A DNA stretch of 33,441 bases from UBA8828 sp964510855 (GTDB lineage Bacteria; Verrucomicrobiota; Verrucomicrobiia; Opitutales; UBA953). Location of the stretch: assembly GCA_964510855.1 (NCBI GenBank), contig CAZEDB010000017.1, forward strand, positions 1 through 33,441, given 5' to 3'. The notes beneath the pieces are model-generated. The model saw nothing but the letters and a program-made list of their open reading frames with translations, did not search any database and was not told the origin of the DNA. Numbering within the stretch: position 1 is the first letter of the stretch; each line of letters starts with the position of its first letter. Both the position numbers and the translations under genes were made by a program. This document shows, in pieces, positions 22,440 through 31,202 of this stretch.

Positions 22440-23774
22440 ATGGCCGAAAAACTGCTCGATCTAAAAAAGAAGGAAAAACCCTCTTACACTTCATTAATTG
22501 AAAAGAAGCGGGATGGAGGCGAATTCACCGCCGACGAAATTCGCTATATCGTTGATTCGATTATGGACAGTCAGATGCCCGAAGCCCAGCAAGCGGCTTT
22601 GGCCATGGCCATCTTCTTCCGCCAAATGTCGGCGCAAGAAACTGCCTGTTTCGCCGAAGAACTTCGTCTCTCAGGTGAATACGTGGATCTTGATAAGTTA
22701 AGCCAACCCAAGATTTCCAAAATTTCTACCGGTGGCGTGGGCGACAAGTCCGCTATCGTTCTTTCTGCGCTTGGTGCTGCTGCTGGCGTCATCATGCCCG
22801 GTATGAGCGGTAAAGATGAGTCTTATGTTATTTCGACGACCGACAAGTTAGGTTCGATTCCAGGTTTCAAGACCAAGCTTACCCTTGATGCTTTCCGTAC
22901 TCAGCTTGAGCGCGTCGGTTGCGTCTTAGCTGAGCAGTCGGCCGACATTGCACCTGCCGACGAATTGCTCTATGCCTTGCGTCAGCGCACCGGCACTATC
23001 CCTTCGCTGCCTTTAATTACTGGCAGTATTTTATCGCGTAAGCTCGCAGAAGGCTGCGAAGGCCTCGTGGTTGACGTCAAGTGGGGCAATGGCTCGTTCA
23101 TCCGTGATGTAGAGCAAGCCAAGCAACTCGCCCGTATCATTACCCGCGTGGCGCGTAGTTTGAATCGTAAGTGTGTGGCCTTGGTCACCGACATGAATCA
23201 GCCCTTAGGCGATTCAGTGGGTACGGGTCTCGAAATTTTAGAAGCTGTCCGTCTGCTCAAGGGCGAAGGACCTGAAGACTTACAAGACCTCGTGATGAAG
23301 CTGGGCATGGAAGTCGTACGCCTCGCTGGTGTTGCCGGTTCGACGCTTTCCGCCAAACAGGCGGTTGAGCGCCACCTCAAAGACGGCTCGGCCTTAGAGA
23401 AGTTTAAGGCCATGGTTCGCGCTCAAGGCGGGAAGACCGATTGGATCGATGATCCTGAGAAATTCCCCAAGGCGAAGTTTATCCGTAAGCTCCCTGCGCC
23501 TAAGCGCGGTTATGTACACACCATTGACGCCGGAAAAATTGCCCAAGGCGTACGCCTCTTAGCTACGCTCAAGGATGGCACGCTCGATCCTTCGGTCGGC
23601 GTAACTGAAATTCGTAAGGTGGGTACCCAAGTTAAGCAGGGTGAGCCTCTGGTGATGATTCACTACAATGATGAATCTAAGGTCGAGATGGCTTTACCTT
23701 ACTTGCGCGATGCCTACCGCCTCGCACCGAAGCGCCCGAACGTCCCGCCGCTCTTAGTTGAGCGGGTGGCATGA
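22440..23774 (+). CDS. deoA: thymidine/pyrimidine-nucleoside phosphorylase homologue with divergent active site
   Basis: A 444-residue member of the nucleoside phosphorylase family II, which splits thymidine or uridine with phosphate. ISTGGVGDKSA (95-105) matches the phosphate loop, and TTDKLGSIPGF, IAPADELLYALRQ and PLITGSILSRKLAEG match the pyrimidine-site region. Two departures stand out. The very conserved GRGLGHTGGT segment reads GKDESYVISTT (124-134). The residue aligning with E. coli Lys190 is Arg200, while the equivalents of Arg171 (R181) and Ser186 (S196) are kept. The C-terminal beta domain is present. It may have changed substrate preference. The leader is Shine-Dalgarno-free. Repeat locus C follows the stop. 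Confidence 0.85.
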   Translation: MAEKLLDLKKKEKPSYTSLIEKKRDGGEFTADEIRYIVDSIMDSQMPEAQQAALAMAIFFRQMSAQETACFAEELRLSGEYVDLDKLSQPKISKISTGGVGDKSAIVLSALGAAAGVIMPGMSGKDESYVISTTDKLGSIPGFKTKLTLDAFRTQLERVGCVLAEQSADIAPADELLYALRQRTGTIPSLPLITGSILSRKLAEGCEGLVVDVKWGNGSFIRDVEQAKQLARIITRVARSLNRKCVALVTDMNQPLGDSVGTGLEILEAVRLLKGEGPEDLQDLVMKLGMEVVRLAGVAGSTLSAKQAVERHLKDGSALEKFKAMVRAQGGKTDWIDDPEKFPKAKFIRKLPAPKRGYVHTIDAGKIAQGVRLLATLKDGTLDPSVGVTEIRKVGTQVKQGEPLVMIHYNDESKVEMALPYLRDAYRLAPKRPNVPPLLVERVA

Positions 23775-23789
23775 GCGTGAGACAGATTC

Positions 23790-23932
23790 GAGATAAGAGA
23801 TAAGGGATAAGCGCGGGTTTGAAATCAAGTTGGGTGAAACGGGTTAACCGCCCGTTAGACATTTTGCGCCCTCATCCCTCATCCCTCATCCCTCATCCCT
23901 TATCCCTAATCTCTAATCCCTCATCCCTTATA
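23790..23932. repeat. iterated heptamer repeat region (locus C) between convergent genes
   Basis: The left part (23790-23810) is GAGATAA, GAGATAA, GGGATAA. The right part (23870-23932) is nine heptads in register: CCTCATC four times, CCTTATC, CCTAATC, TCTAATC, CCTCATC and CCTTATA. The left arm is complementary to 23900-23920 at 18 of 21 positions, with an 89-nt loop of unrelated sequence. TCCCTAATCTCTAATC (23903-23918) is identical to 6813-6828 in locus A. The array sits between the deoA stop and the convergent lpxA stop, 4 bp from the latter. Confidence 0.9.
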
Positions 23933-23936
23933 CCGC

Positions 23937-24716
23937 TTACGCCAGTCCCCGCTTCGACTCACCCACAAACCCAAGCCAAGCCTTGGCTACTCGGCCTTGG
24001 GCAAGAGGTAAAGCGGTTGCCTGAGCCAGCGCCTGTGTCGTGTTGAGACCGTCGCGATAGAAGAGGCGATAAAGGGTTTTAGCTTCGTCGACTTCGGCTT
24101 CGCTGAAACCGTTTCGTAAGAGCCCGACTTTATTAATCATTTTGGCTGCAGCAGGATTACCGTCGGCAATGACAAACGGAGGCACGTCTTGGGTCAGCTT
24201 AGAGCAGGCGGCGACCATCGCGTAATCGCCGACTTGGCAAAACTGGTGCACTCCTGCACTCCAACCAATGTTGATGTTGTTGCCGAGGTGAACGTGGCCG
24301 CCTAGGGCGGAGTGGCTCGACATTACCAAGTGATTCCCCACCACGCAGTCATGCGCAATGTGCGCATAAGCCAGCAGATGGTTATCCTCGCCTAGAATGG
24401 TGAACTCGCCCTCTTGGGTGCCGAGATGGACGCTTACATACTCGCGGAAGGTGTTTCGCGCCCCAATTCGTAAGCCAGGTTTGCCCGGGCGGGCCTTGAG
24501 ATCCTGGGAGCGCCCGCCGATGACCGCGAAAGGGAAGACCTCGCAGGCTGGCCCCAGACTAGTGAAACCTTCCACGCAGGCGTGGTGATGGAGGGTGCAG
24601 CCGTCGCCCAAGGTAACGTCGGGCCCAACGTACGCGTAGGCACCCACCGTGACACCCGCGCCGAGCTTAGCTCCAGGCGCGATGATGGCAGTCGAATGAA
24701 TGTTGGAAGATGCCAT
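23937..24716 (-). CDS. lpxA: UDP-N-acetylglucosamine acyltransferase
   Basis: LpxA transfers a 3-hydroxyacyl chain from ACP to UDP-GlcNAc, the first step of lipid A synthesis. The left-handed beta-helix hexapeptide repeats run through the N-terminal 190 residues (for example STAIIAPGAKLGAGVTVG). AHIAHDC contains the family catalytic His region, and a helical C-terminus follows. I chose ATG at 24716 (MASSNIHSTAIIAPGA, 259 residues), 5 bp after the lpxC-fabZ stop. A TTG at 24725 overlapping that stop would add three residues and cannot be excluded. It forms an operon with lpxC-fabZ. Its 3' end adjoins repeat locus C. Confidence 0.95.
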   Translation of the reverse strand: MASSNIHSTAIIAPGAKLGAGVTVGAYAYVGPDVTLGDGCTLHHHACVEGFTSLGPACEVFPFAVIGGRSQDLKARPGKPGLRIGARNTFREYVSVHLGTQEGEFTILGEDNHLLAYAHIAHDCVVGNHLVMSSHSALGGHVHLGNNINIGWSAGVHQFCQVGDYAMVAACSKLTQDVPPFVIADGNPAAAKMINKVGLLRNGFSEAEVDEAKTLYRLFYRDGLNTTQALAQATALPLAQGRVAKAWLGFVGESKRGLA

Positions 24717-24721
24717 CGCGC

Positions 24722-26059
24722 TCAAGCTTCCGTGCCGCTATCGGCAATCGTGAACATTAAGTCGGCGGAGGAGACAGCTTCACCGGCGACTAAACATTCA
24801 CATTCCGCACATGCGATTTTACCCCGGACCTTGGTTAACTTTGCCCGGATTTCGAGCGTATCGCCTGGGGTAACAGCCTTACGGAATTTAACTTTATCGG
24901 CACTCATGAAGAAAACAATTTTGGGCGTACTCTCACCTTTTAACTTATTGAGCATGATTAAGCCTGCGACTTGGGCCATGGCCTCAACTTGCAGCACGCC
25001 GGGCATCACGGGCATGCCTGGGAAGTGGCCTTGGAAGAACGGCTCGTTGATGGTTACATTCTTAATCGCTACAATGCTCTCAGCTTCGAGTTTAAGCACG
25101 CGGTCAACCATCACGAAGGGGTAGCGGTGCGGAAGATAGTTTAGGATTTGGCGAATATCGAGGGCATCGCCCACGGGAATTTGCACTTTGGCCTCTGCCG
25201 TCTTAACGGGCTTGGCTTTACCTGACTTAGTATCGAGCCATTGACGGCGAATGGCAGCGGCGAGGCGGGCATTGAGCGCATGTCCAGGGCGAACCGCGAT
25301 GATGTGGGCTTTGATGCTGACGCCAGCAAGCGAGAGATCGCCCACGATATCGAGAATCTTATGGCGGACGAGTTCCTCGCGGAAGCGCAGGGGCTCTTTG
25401 GAAATAATTTTATCCCCTTTAAGTACAATTGCGGAGTCGAGCGAGCCGCCTTGAATTAAACCTTTTTTGAGCAGGGCCTCAATATCTTCGTATACCGTAA
25501 AGGTTCGTGCAGGGGCGATTTGGGCTTCGTACGTCTCGGGATCTAAATCGAGCGTGAGGTGTTGGGTGTGGATACCGCGGTCATCTGATGAGGTGCAGGT
25601 GACGCGAAAACCGTCATGGGGCAGGGCAATGATGGAGCGGCCGCCTTCATTAATCGTAATCGGAGCGGTGAGTACGAAAACCTCACGGTCTTTTTCTTGG
25701 GTGACGATGCCCGATTGACGAATGAGGGTGGTGAAGGGGCGGGCTGAGCCATCGACAATCGGAGCCTCCGAGGCATCGAGTTCAACTACGGCGTTATCAA
25801 TACCCATTCCAGCGAGGGCTGACAAAACGTGCTCAATGGTGTGCAGCTTTACGTGGTCGTGGGAAACGGTGGTTTTGCGCTCTACCTCGGTGACCATATC
25901 GGAGCTGGGTCGAACCTCGGGTTTACCATGCAAATCTGAGCGTCGGAAAACGATGCCGGTGTCGGGAGTTCCGGGGTGAAGTGTCAGGGTGACTTCTTGA
26001 CCGGTGTGTAGAGATTTCCCCTTGAGGGAGACCTCTCGCTGGAGGGTTTGCTGCTTCAT
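24722..26059 (-). CDS. lpxC/fabZ: LpxC-FabZ fusion: UDP-3-O-acyl-GlcNAc deacetylase and 3-hydroxyacyl-ACP dehydratase
   Basis: A 445-residue two-domain enzyme. LpxC (about 1-275) performs the committed, zinc-dependent deacetylation of lipid A synthesis: LHTIEHVLSAL holds zinc ligand H77, and HKILDIVGDL holds H233 and D237; RTFTVYEDI, the basic-pocket H260 and IVDGSARPF also fit. A Lys/Ala-rich linker (about 276-296) leads to FabZ (about 297-445) with FFQGHFPGMPVMPGVLQVEA, catalytic H345 and E359. FabZ makes trans-2-enoyl-ACP for elongation and competes with LpxA for 3-hydroxyacyl-ACP, so the fusion joins the two branches. Such fusions are known in Bacteroidetes and some related phyla. lpxA follows directly. 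Confidence 0.97.
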   Translation of the reverse strand: MKQQTLQREVSLKGKSLHTGQEVTLTLHPGTPDTGIVFRRSDLHGKPEVRPSSDMVTEVERKTTVSHDHVKLHTIEHVLSALAGMGIDNAVVELDASEAPIVDGSARPFTTLIRQSGIVTQEKDREVFVLTAPITINEGGRSIIALPHDGFRVTCTSSDDRGIHTQHLTLDLDPETYEAQIAPARTFTVYEDIEALLKKGLIQGGSLDSAIVLKGDKIISKEPLRFREELVRHKILDIVGDLSLAGVSIKAHIIAVRPGHALNARLAAAIRRQWLDTKSGKAKPVKTAEAKVQIPVGDALDIRQILNYLPHRYPFVMVDRVLKLEAESIVAIKNVTINEPFFQGHFPGMPVMPGVLQVEAMAQVAGLIMLNKLKGESTPKIVFFMSADKVKFRKAVTPGDTLEIRAKLTKVRGKIACAECECLVAGEAVSSADLMFTIADSGTEA

Positions 26060-26159
26060 GTCCTAGGATGTTTATTCACAGTCGCTTGCGCATGACAAGT
26101 ATGGGATTTACCGGGCCAATGTCCCTTGCTTTCTTTGGCCCTATCGAGCACCTTGTTAT

Positions 26160-28091
26160 ATGGTTAAGTTTCCCTTGCTCTTAATTGCCTTGGCGACCTC
26201 CCTGTCGGCCCAAGGTTTTTTCGAGAAGTCTCAACGAGCCCGGGATGCTGATGCGGCGAGAGTGGAGCGGGCGGTTGAACGTCTACGCCTAACCCGACCC
26301 GCACTCACCGATTTAGCTAAGCGTCAGTCGACGCTTTATCTAACGGAACAAGGCGAAGCCTTCTACTTGTGCGAAGTCCCCGCAGGCGCTGCCTTGGGCC
26401 CTGAAACTGCGGCTGACGCCTTGGTGGGTGGGGATACCTCGGCGTTTGTTCGGACGACTCAGTATCCAGCCAACCAAACCTTTAAGCTCCATTCACGCCC
26501 CGGCTCGCGCCGGATGATCTACCTAGATTTTGATGGGCATGTTACGCCTGCAGGCGGACCTTGGGGTGGTCGTATCACGTCACCCGCATATGATACGGAT
26601 GGACGCCCTACGACTTTCAGCGGAGCCGAGCTCGGTTCGATTCAACAAATCTGGCGTCAGGTCGCGGAGGACTTTGCCCCCTTTGATGTCGATGTGACGA
26701 CGGAGGAGCCCGGAGCGGGTGCGCTGGGTTATTCCGGCCCGGGCGACAATCTTTGGGGTATGCGCGTGGTCATTGGGGGTTCTTCGAGTGACTGGTATAA
26801 GGGCGGAGCAGGGGGCGTAGCCTTTGTTGGTAGTTTCCAGCGCGCCACCGAAGTCCCCTGCTTTGTTTTCCCTAAAAATCTTTTTGGCTTCAATGCCATC
26901 GCATATGCTGCTTCGCACGAAGTCGGCCATACGTTCGGACTTTCACACGACGGCACTACTACGGGGTCTGAGTATTACGGCGGCCAGGGTAATTGGGCTC
27001 CGATTATGGGAGCAGGTTACGGCAAGACCGTGGTGCAGTGGAGCAAAGGCGACTACGCTAATGCGAATAATCAAGAAGATGACTTGGCAATTATCGCTTC
27101 GGAGGCGCCTTACGGAAATAGTGACATCGCTTTTACCCGTGAAACGGCGCTTGAGCTCAATCGTGGCGATACGGCAGGCGGCGTGATTCCGCGCGATAGC
27201 GATCAAGCTTGGTATAGGATTATTATGACCACCGGGGCTGTGGATATCATCGGTGAAGTCGCTGGCCCTTCGCCCAATCTTAAACTCCGGCTTACCTTAC
27301 AAGATGAAGCAGGGAATGAAATTGCGACAACTGCCAACGGTGCGGCCATGGGGGCACGTCTTCGAGCTAATGTAACTTCGGGTATCCATTACCTGATTGT
27401 GGAAGGTGTCGGAGCTGGCGACGCGCTCACAAGCTATGATGGCTACGGTTCGGTGGGGCGCTTCCGCATCTCAGGTGTATGGCCACGTAACGTTGCCCCG
27501 TTCGCTTCAGCCGCCGGAAGCTCGCCCTTAACTGGTAAGGCACCGCTGCAAGTCGCTTTTCGTTCTGACGCCTCGGTTGACCTCGATGGTACGGTCACCG
27601 GTTACAGTTGGAATTTTGGTGATGGCTCGCCGACATCCACCGCTGCTAATCCCACCTACACCTATACCACTCCTGGAACCTATCAGGCACGTCTCCTTGT
27701 GACCGATGATCTGGGGGGAACTTCTGAAGTGATCACCCCGATTGTGGTTACGAGTAAATCGCAAGCTAACCGCACTATGAGTCTAGGTGCTGCCGCAACT
27801 TCTTGGATAACTGTCTCACGAACGGTGGGGCGTGCGCGTGCCCAGTTTCGGGTCGTGGATTCGGGAGGCCGCCCTTTACCTGGAGCAACGGTCACCGTCT
27901 CGCTTACAGGTCTTAACACGGGTTTTCGCACCGCCCAAACTGATCGGGCGGGTTTTGCTACCTTCTTCTCTGACGACCTCCCAAGTGCTGAGAGGGGTTC
28001 GGTGACCTTTAGGGTCCATGCCGCTACCCTCCCTGGGCACGCCTATTTACCGAGCCAAAACCGTATAACTGTGGCTACCCTCCGTCGTTAA
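26160..28091 (+). CDS. secreted zinc metalloprotease with PKD domain (paralogue 1)
   Basis: A 643-residue exported protein with a signal peptide (about 1-18, VKFPLLLIALATSLSAQG). The catalytic part (about 110-325) begins with LHSRPGSRRMIYLDFDGH and contains QIWRQVAEDFAPFDVDVTTE. The metzincin-type zinc site HEVGHTFGLSH (253-263) is followed by a plausible Met-turn at M283 (APIMG). Next comes a beta-rich domain (about 330-445) resembling bacterial pre-peptidase C-terminal domains, a PKD domain (about 446-530, with WNFGDGS), and a C-terminal module (about 531-643) shared with the next gene. The role is probably extracellular protein breakdown; substrate unknown. It diverges from lpxC with 100 bp between. 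The tandem neighbour is a paralogue. Confidence 0.88.
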   Translation: MVKFPLLLIALATSLSAQGFFEKSQRARDADAARVERAVERLRLTRPALTDLAKRQSTLYLTEQGEAFYLCEVPAGAALGPETAADALVGGDTSAFVRTTQYPANQTFKLHSRPGSRRMIYLDFDGHVTPAGGPWGGRITSPAYDTDGRPTTFSGAELGSIQQIWRQVAEDFAPFDVDVTTEEPGAGALGYSGPGDNLWGMRVVIGGSSSDWYKGGAGGVAFVGSFQRATEVPCFVFPKNLFGFNAIAYAASHEVGHTFGLSHDGTTTGSEYYGGQGNWAPIMGAGYGKTVVQWSKGDYANANNQEDDLAIIASEAPYGNSDIAFTRETALELNRGDTAGGVIPRDSDQAWYRIIMTTGAVDIIGEVAGPSPNLKLRLTLQDEAGNEIATTANGAAMGARLRANVTSGIHYLIVEGVGAGDALTSYDGYGSVGRFRISGVWPRNVAPFASAAGSSPLTGKAPLQVAFRSDASVDLDGTVTGYSWNFGDGSPTSTAANPTYTYTTPGTYQARLLVTDDLGGTSEVITPIVVTSKSQANRTMSLGAAATSWITVSRTVGRARAQFRVVDSGGRPLPGATVTVSLTGLNTGFRTAQTDRAGFATFFSDDLPSAERGSVTFRVHAATLPGHAYLPSQNRITVATLRR

Positions 28092-28140
28092 GCCTGATTC
28101 AGAGGCTTGCCCTAGGGTTTAAAAAGCCTAGGTCTAGACT

Positions 28141-30108
28141 ATGAACTTACGGTTCGTAGCACGCGCCCTTCTAGTTTTGGCCCTCGCTTGGGCACCTTCT
28201 TCTTATGGTCAGCAAAGCGCGGTCCGTGCCAAAGACGCCGATCCTGTCCGTGAGTCTTTAGCCGCCAACCGCATGCGGGTATCGTTGGAGCGCTTCCGCG
28301 AAATCGCCCGTAAGCAGCCTTCGCTCCACGTCGCCCCCGATGGCGTCTTGATTTACAAATGTGCCCGGCGCCTAACGCCTAGAGCAGCACGGAATGTCGG
28401 TGCAGATAACACCAATTTCACTGGTTCGCCTCTGCCTGCTTTTGATTTAACCCAAACTTTCGCGCTCCACTCCCGACCCGGTTCGAATCGCGTGCTGTAT
28501 CTAGATTTTAATGGCCACACTTTAACGGGTACGGGATGGAATGATGGTTTAGATGACCCCCTTCAGTATAAGGCTTTCTCGATTGATAACGACCCCACGA
28601 CTTTTAACGACGCCGAGCGCCGCGTTATCCATCAAATTTGGCGCCGAGTAGCCGAAGACTTCGCACCTTTTGATATCGATGTAACTACCGAGGATCCCGG
28701 CGTTAATGCTATTATCGATAACGGCTTTGGGGATCCTCAAGTGGGAGTGCGTGCCCTGATTGGTGATGATGCAGGCGTCATCGGTGAAGACCCCACCGCA
28801 GGTATTTTGGGCATTGCGCAGTTGGGTTCATTTGGTGGGGCTGTCGATAATCCTGCTTTAGCCTTTTCGGTTTCCCATGATGGCGATTATGCCATGTTAG
28901 CGGACACTATTTCACACGAAGTTGGTCACACTTTAAGTCTTGAGCACCACGGTAGTGATATTGATGGCGAGTATTACGGCGGTCACGGTATTTGGGCTCC
29001 GATTATGGGCTCGGGTCCTTCGACCTCAGTTTCGCAGTGGAGTCGGGGTGAGTATGCGGGAGCCACTAACCCACTCCAAGACGACCTCGCAGTCATCGGT
29101 CAGACCCTTGATCCTATTGCTCCTGACCACCCAGTTGATCAAGCCACCGCCGAAACTTTGGCGGTAGGTGATGTTGCCATGGGTACACTTTTAAATGCTG
29201 CCGACCGCGCTTGGTATAAGTTCGAAGCTAGCTCTGGGCGCGCCACCTTCAGAGGTTCCGTCTCCGCACTAGGGCCTAATCTCAAACTAGGACTTTCCAT
29301 TCTGGATGCGCAGGGGACGGTTTTGGGGACCTCGCCAGCAACTGCTGCCCTGGCTTCCAACCTCTCCGTTAATCTCCCTACAACGGGCACCTACTACTTA
29401 GTCGTAGATGGGATTGGTTACTTGGACGCCGATACGGGTTTCACTGACTATGCCTCACTCGGTCGTTATAGCGTGACGGGTACTTGGCGCCTCAATCAGG
29501 CTCCGGTTGCTTCCACGGCAGGCAGCTCTCCCTTGCTCGGTAAAGCGCCTCTAGTGGTTACTTTTGATGGTCGTGGTTCCTTTGACTCCGATGGCACCAT
29601 CGCTTCTTATGCTTGGAGTTTCTCTAACGGCGAAACCGCTACCGGCCCCACGCCCCCTCCGGTAACCTTTGCTACCCAAGGTCTTTATACCGCTACCCTT
29701 ACGGTTACCGATAACTCAGGGGCGACCAATACCACCACGGTTGAAGTCACTGCCACCTCCAAGGCCACGGCTAACCGCCCGATTTCGGTCGGTTCAGCTA
29801 CCACCCGCTGGGTAACGGTTTCTCGGACCACGGGGCGGGGGCAAGCCGCCTTCCGGATTGTCGATTCCGCTGGCCGCCCTCTGCCAGGCGTGACCGTACG
29901 TGCTTCCTTGTCGATGGCTCCTATGACTGCCGACCTACAAGTGCTCACGGCGGTAACCGATCGCGCCGGCTTTGCTACCTTCGTGTCGCCCGACCTGAAC
30001 ACGGCGGACCGTCCCGTTCTTACCTTTACCGTGCGCTCGGCAACCTTGACGCCTTACGCCTACTTGCCGGCGCGTAACAAGATTACGACCGCCGTCATTC
30101 GTCGCTGA
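28141..30108 (+). CDS. secreted zinc metalloprotease with PKD domain (paralogue 2)
   Basis: A 655-residue paralogue of the preceding gene with the same layout: signal peptide (about 1-24, ending SSYGQQ), catalytic domain with VLYLDFNGH and IWRRVAEDFAPFDIDVTTE, zinc site HEVGHTLSLEH (259-269), APIMG Met-turn, beta domain, PKD domain (about 454-545) and shared C-terminal module (about 546-655). The metzincin glycine of HExxHxxGxxH is Ser266 here, while the three zinc histidines and the catalytic Glu260 are kept. It begins 49 bp after paralogue 1, so co-transcription is likely. The pair probably arose by tandem duplication followed by divergence; I judge this from shared layout and motifs, not an alignment score. 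Confidence 0.87.
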   Translation: MNLRFVARALLVLALAWAPSSYGQQSAVRAKDADPVRESLAANRMRVSLERFREIARKQPSLHVAPDGVLIYKCARRLTPRAARNVGADNTNFTGSPLPAFDLTQTFALHSRPGSNRVLYLDFNGHTLTGTGWNDGLDDPLQYKAFSIDNDPTTFNDAERRVIHQIWRRVAEDFAPFDIDVTTEDPGVNAIIDNGFGDPQVGVRALIGDDAGVIGEDPTAGILGIAQLGSFGGAVDNPALAFSVSHDGDYAMLADTISHEVGHTLSLEHHGSDIDGEYYGGHGIWAPIMGSGPSTSVSQWSRGEYAGATNPLQDDLAVIGQTLDPIAPDHPVDQATAETLAVGDVAMGTLLNAADRAWYKFEASSGRATFRGSVSALGPNLKLGLSILDAQGTVLGTSPATAALASNLSVNLPTTGTYYLVVDGIGYLDADTGFTDYASLGRYSVTGTWRLNQAPVASTAGSSPLLGKAPLVVTFDGRGSFDSDGTIASYAWSFSNGETATGPTPPPVTFATQGLYTATLTVTDNSGATNTTTVEVTATSKATANRPISVGSATTRWVTVSRTTGRGQAAFRIVDSAGRPLPGVTVRASLSMAPMTADLQVLTAVTDRAGFATFVSPDLNTADRPVLTFTVRSATLTPYAYLPARNKITTAVIRR

Positions 30109-30170
30109 GCGAGTTGTTCACACGGCTTGCTGTCGCTTGACTTGAAGCAACGAGGGCGTGAGCCTACCGC

Positions 30171-30734
30171 GTGCTTCTGGTCATCGATAATTATGACTCC
30201 TTCACCTATAACTTGGTGCAGTGCTTCGGCCAACTCGGCGTCGAGCAGCAGGTATTTCGTAATGATCAGATAACGGTCGAGCAGGCGCTCGCGCTTAATC
30301 CTGACCGCGTGATGATTTCACCGGGTCCGTGTTCGCCCAATGAGGCTGGCGTCTCGTGTGATATTATTCGCGCCTTTGCTGGTAAGAAACCCGTGCTCGG
30401 CGTTTGCTTAGGCCACCAAGCCATTGGCCATGTTTTTGGCGGTAAAGTTGTGCGGGCTCCTAACCTCATGCATGGTAAGACATCGGCGGTCTTTCATGAT
30501 GGACGGGATCTTTTCTTGGCTATGCCCAATCCCTTTGCCGCTACGCGCTACCATTCCTTAGTGGTAGAGCGTTCGAGCCTCCCCGCCTGTCTTCAGGTCA
30601 ATGCCTGGACTGAGGATGGTCTCATTATGGGTATGCGCCATCGCGAGCTCCCCATCTGGGGTGTTCAATTTCACCCCGAGTCTTTTGTGACCGAGCAGGG
30701 TATTAACATCCTGGCTAATTTCCTTCGTCTCTAA
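30171..30734 (+). CDS. pabA: glutamine amidotransferase, PabA/TrpG family
   Basis: A 187-residue class I glutamine amidotransferase that supplies ammonia to aminodeoxychorismate or anthranilate synthase. DNYDSFTYNLVQ (6-17), ISPGPCSPNEAG (49-60), the nucleophile C79 in GVCLGHQAIGH, and H168/E170 in VQFHPES are present. It starts with GTG at 30171; no in-frame ATG precedes the conserved N-terminus. Neither pabB nor trpE is adjacent, so PabA and TrpG cannot be separated by context; many bacteria use one protein for both. It opens the cluster running to alr, with nrdR starting 3 bp after its stop. Confidence 0.9.
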   Translation: MLLVIDNYDSFTYNLVQCFGQLGVEQQVFRNDQITVEQALALNPDRVMISPGPCSPNEAGVSCDIIRAFAGKKPVLGVCLGHQAIGHVFGGKVVRAPNLMHGKTSAVFHDGRDLFLAMPNPFAATRYHSLVVERSSLPACLQVNAWTEDGLIMGMRHRELPIWGVQFHPESFVTEQGINILANFLRL

Positions 30735-30737
30735 GCG

Positions 30738-31202
30738 ATGCATTGTCCCCGCTGCCAGCACGCTGACACGAAGGTCATCGACACCCGACTTTTGAAGGGG
30801 AATCACGGTATTCGGCGCCGCCGTGAATGCCTGGGTTGTGAGCATCGCTTTACTACCGTGGAGGAAATCCTCCGCGAAGGTTTAGTAGTGGTGAAACGCG
30901 ATGGTTCGCGCGAAGATTTCGACTTATCCAAAATTGCCTCGGGTGTACGCAAGGCTACCGATAAGCGCCCGGTTGAAACCGAGCGGATTGACCTGTTGAT
31001 TACCGAGGTGATGGAAGAAATTAACGCCCGCTTCGATGATGAAGTGCCTGCCAAGCTCATTGGTGAAATCATCATGCAGAAACTTCAGGCGGTAGATCAA
31101 ATTGCCTATGTCCGTTTCGCGAGTGTCTATCGCGACTTCCGTGACATTGAAGAATTGGCCCGCGTGATTGAACAGTTACGCAAGGGAGGCACGGTTACAT
31201 GA
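30738..31202 (+). CDS. nrdR: transcriptional repressor NrdR
   Basis: NrdR binds NrdR boxes and represses ribonucleotide reductase genes when (d)ATP is bound. The 154-residue protein has a zinc ribbon with C3, C6, C31 and C34 (MHCPRC, ECLGC), the basic GIRRRRE strand, and then an ATP-cone (about 48-138: VVKRDGSREDFDLSKIASGV). VRFASVYRDF near the C-terminus is typical. It begins 3 bp after pabA and overlaps the next gene by 4 bp (ATGA). No reductase gene or NrdR box is visible in the window, so its targets lie elsewhere. Confidence 0.97.
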   Translation: MHCPRCQHADTKVIDTRLLKGNHGIRRRRECLGCEHRFTTVEEILREGLVVVKRDGSREDFDLSKIASGVRKATDKRPVETERIDLLITEVMEEINARFDDEVPAKLIGEIIMQKLQAVDQIAYVRFASVYRDFRDIEELARVIEQLRKGGTVT

